Part shown: in pieces, positions 27,617-28,686 of the stretch
Layout of the letters: each line of letters opens with the position of its first letter
Position numbering within the stretch: position 1 is the stretch's first letter
Assembly (NCBI GenBank): GCA_903772945.1
Contig: CAICTM010001464.1
Span: 1 to 28,686 of the forward strand
DNA length: 28,686 nucleotides
Direction of reading: 5' to 3'
From: Seminavis robusta
Lineage: Eukaryota > Bacillariophyta > Bacillariophyceae > Naviculales > Naviculaceae
Program-made: the position numbers and the translations under genes
The notes under the pieces: model-generated
The model's database searches: none
Told to the model about the DNA's origin: nothing
Seen by the model: the letters and a program-made list of their open reading frames with translations, nothing else

Positions 27617-27925
27617 ATCGAAATTGCTATCGAAATAGACCTGGTGAGCTCCTGGTGTTGGTTAGGTGTGGGATCATGTGGGTGTTGAGTGGTGTTGCGT
27701 TTCTTGTGATGGATGCATGGATCCAGAAGAGCGGAAGGGGGCTGCCACGAACTCGAACCGCAAATTTGATGCAAACTTGCAGGGGCGACAAGAAAACCAC
27801 CTTGGACATTCCGGTACGGTGGCGGACTGAGTGGTGGTGAGGAGTGTTGAAGAGACTAAAGGTAGCGATAGATGTATTACGAATGATGTTATAAGATTAT
27901 GAGGAAAAGCTACTTTGTTGTCTGT
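27617..27925. other. Unassigned sequence between hAT-like element and copia relic
   Basis: No gene was recognised. The stretch may include degraded copia reverse transcriptase leading into the RNase H relic, but no RT motif can be read. Confidence 0.4.
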
Positions 27926-28640
27926 GGACTCAACCATGCTAGTAGCACTTGGCACACTTGCCTCAGCCCAGACCAAAGAAACTCAGGCCACCAAGGGACG
28001 CAGCTCAACTCACAGACATTGCTTCACCCACACCAGACGCCAAAGCTCAGATACCATGCAAGCGGCATGATCCTACCATCCACAGTGATGCATCATACCA
28101 CCTGAAACCGAAGCACGCTCCAGAGTGGCAGGCCACTTCATACTATCTAACTCACTACAACAAACCAAAACCAGCTCCCAAACCAGCGGACAAGCTCCCT
28201 CCACACAACGGAGCATCCTAATCATCAGCTCCATTCTACCCATGGTGCTTGCCACAGCTACGGTAAGCAGAACTGGCAGCTCTATTACTACAATGCCAGG
28301 GAAGCTTGCACAATCCGCTTCAACCTTGGACGAGATGGGACACCCACAACCAGCCACCCCGATCCAAATCCGACAAGCGAGGTAGCCGTGGACTGCGCCC
28401 TAAACACAGTCAAACAACGACGACCAAAGCAAATCGACATGCGCTTCAATTGGATCAGAATCGCATACAAAGGGCCAATTCCTAGTATATTGGCGCCCGG
28501 TTGCAAAGAGAATGATGCTGCTACTTCAGCAAGCATCCACCCGACAAGCTCACCACATCTCAAAAGCCCACGATATCTCCAGCCATACCTGAGTAGAGGC
28601 TGAGGGTGTGCTGATTCCGGCCGTCTGACGGTCAACCGTA
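27926..28640 (+). pseudogene. Ty1/copia RNase H and pol C-terminus remnant
   Basis: Conserved diatom-copia RNase H blocks occur in order across three frames. They are SVDSTMLVALGTLAS (about 27924-27968), RYHASGMIL then IHSDASYH (about 28050-28100, first catalytic Asp), and EARSRVAGHFILS (about 28110-28150). They continue with YYNAREACTIR (about 28288-28320), TLDEMGHPQPATPIQ (about 28322-28370), VKQRRPKQIDMRFNWIR (about 28410-28460), GQFLVYWRP (about 28475-28502) and YFSKHPPDKLTT (about 28534-28570). Every change of block needs a frameshift, so this is an old dead copy. It is on the opposite strand to the copia element at 3008-8155. Confidence 0.82.
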
Positions 28641-28686
28641 ACCAGAATCTAGCCTCCAACCATCTACAGAATCTACAGATATACAG

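Overview
This is a nuclear DNA window from a eukaryote, most likely a pennate diatom. The reasons are diatom-type Ty1/copia (CoDi-like) and Ty3/gypsy retrotransposon proteins, short GT-AG introns (82-102 nt), a BTB-BACK-SPRY protein, a helicase-associated-domain relic, a soluble PAS hybrid histidine kinase and a 3R-MYB protein. The species cannot be fixed from sequence alone. No rRNA, tRNA gene, CRISPR array or bacterial operon was seen.

Positions 1-8155 are a retrotransposon nest. A Ty1/copia element lies on the minus strand (PBS near 8154, gag 7905-6499, two small extra ORFs, protease/pre-integrase 5755-4757, integrase 4320-3008). It is interrupted by a solo LTR (4325-4752, 4-bp target duplication CTGA). 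It is cut off before its reverse transcriptase by a second, inverted piece of the same LTR (2910-3007). Positions 1-2909 hold the plus-strand remnant of the gypsy-type element that owns this LTR, with frameshifts and stops in protease, RT and RNase H.

Positions 9141-16078 hold host genes: the RNA polymerase I subunit RPA49 (-) divergent from a TauE/SafE permease with a mitochondrial-type leader (+), then a type II membrane DXD glycosyltransferase (-) and a BTB-BACK-SPRY protein (-) whose reading frame is broken or spliced.

Positions 16356-18800 are a repeat island: two related terminal-inverted-repeat (TIR) elements, one inside the other, with a 73-bp hairpin and a 47-bp tandem array; a decayed helicase-associated-domain gene; and a second palindromic cluster built on CAGACGAT.

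Positions 19303-25646 hold a three-exon MYB protein with four SANT/MYB-type repeats and a Pro/His/Gly-rich tail (-), an unrecognised 52-residue single-pass membrane protein (+), and a three-exon PAS-PAS-HisKA-HATPase-REC hybrid kinase (-).

Positions 26691-27616 are a compound hAT-like non-autonomous element (CAGGGTTGCTGG ends, imperfect 8-bp target duplication) containing a TTAAGAGGATGTT array and a GTTCATGAAC array. Positions 27926-28640 are a decayed plus-strand Ty1/copia RNase H end.

The host genes do not form a pathway. They are ordinary housekeeping and signalling genes separated by transposon debris and by a short recurrent palindromic motif (TACCAGTACCGGTA / CTAGCTAG) found only between genes.
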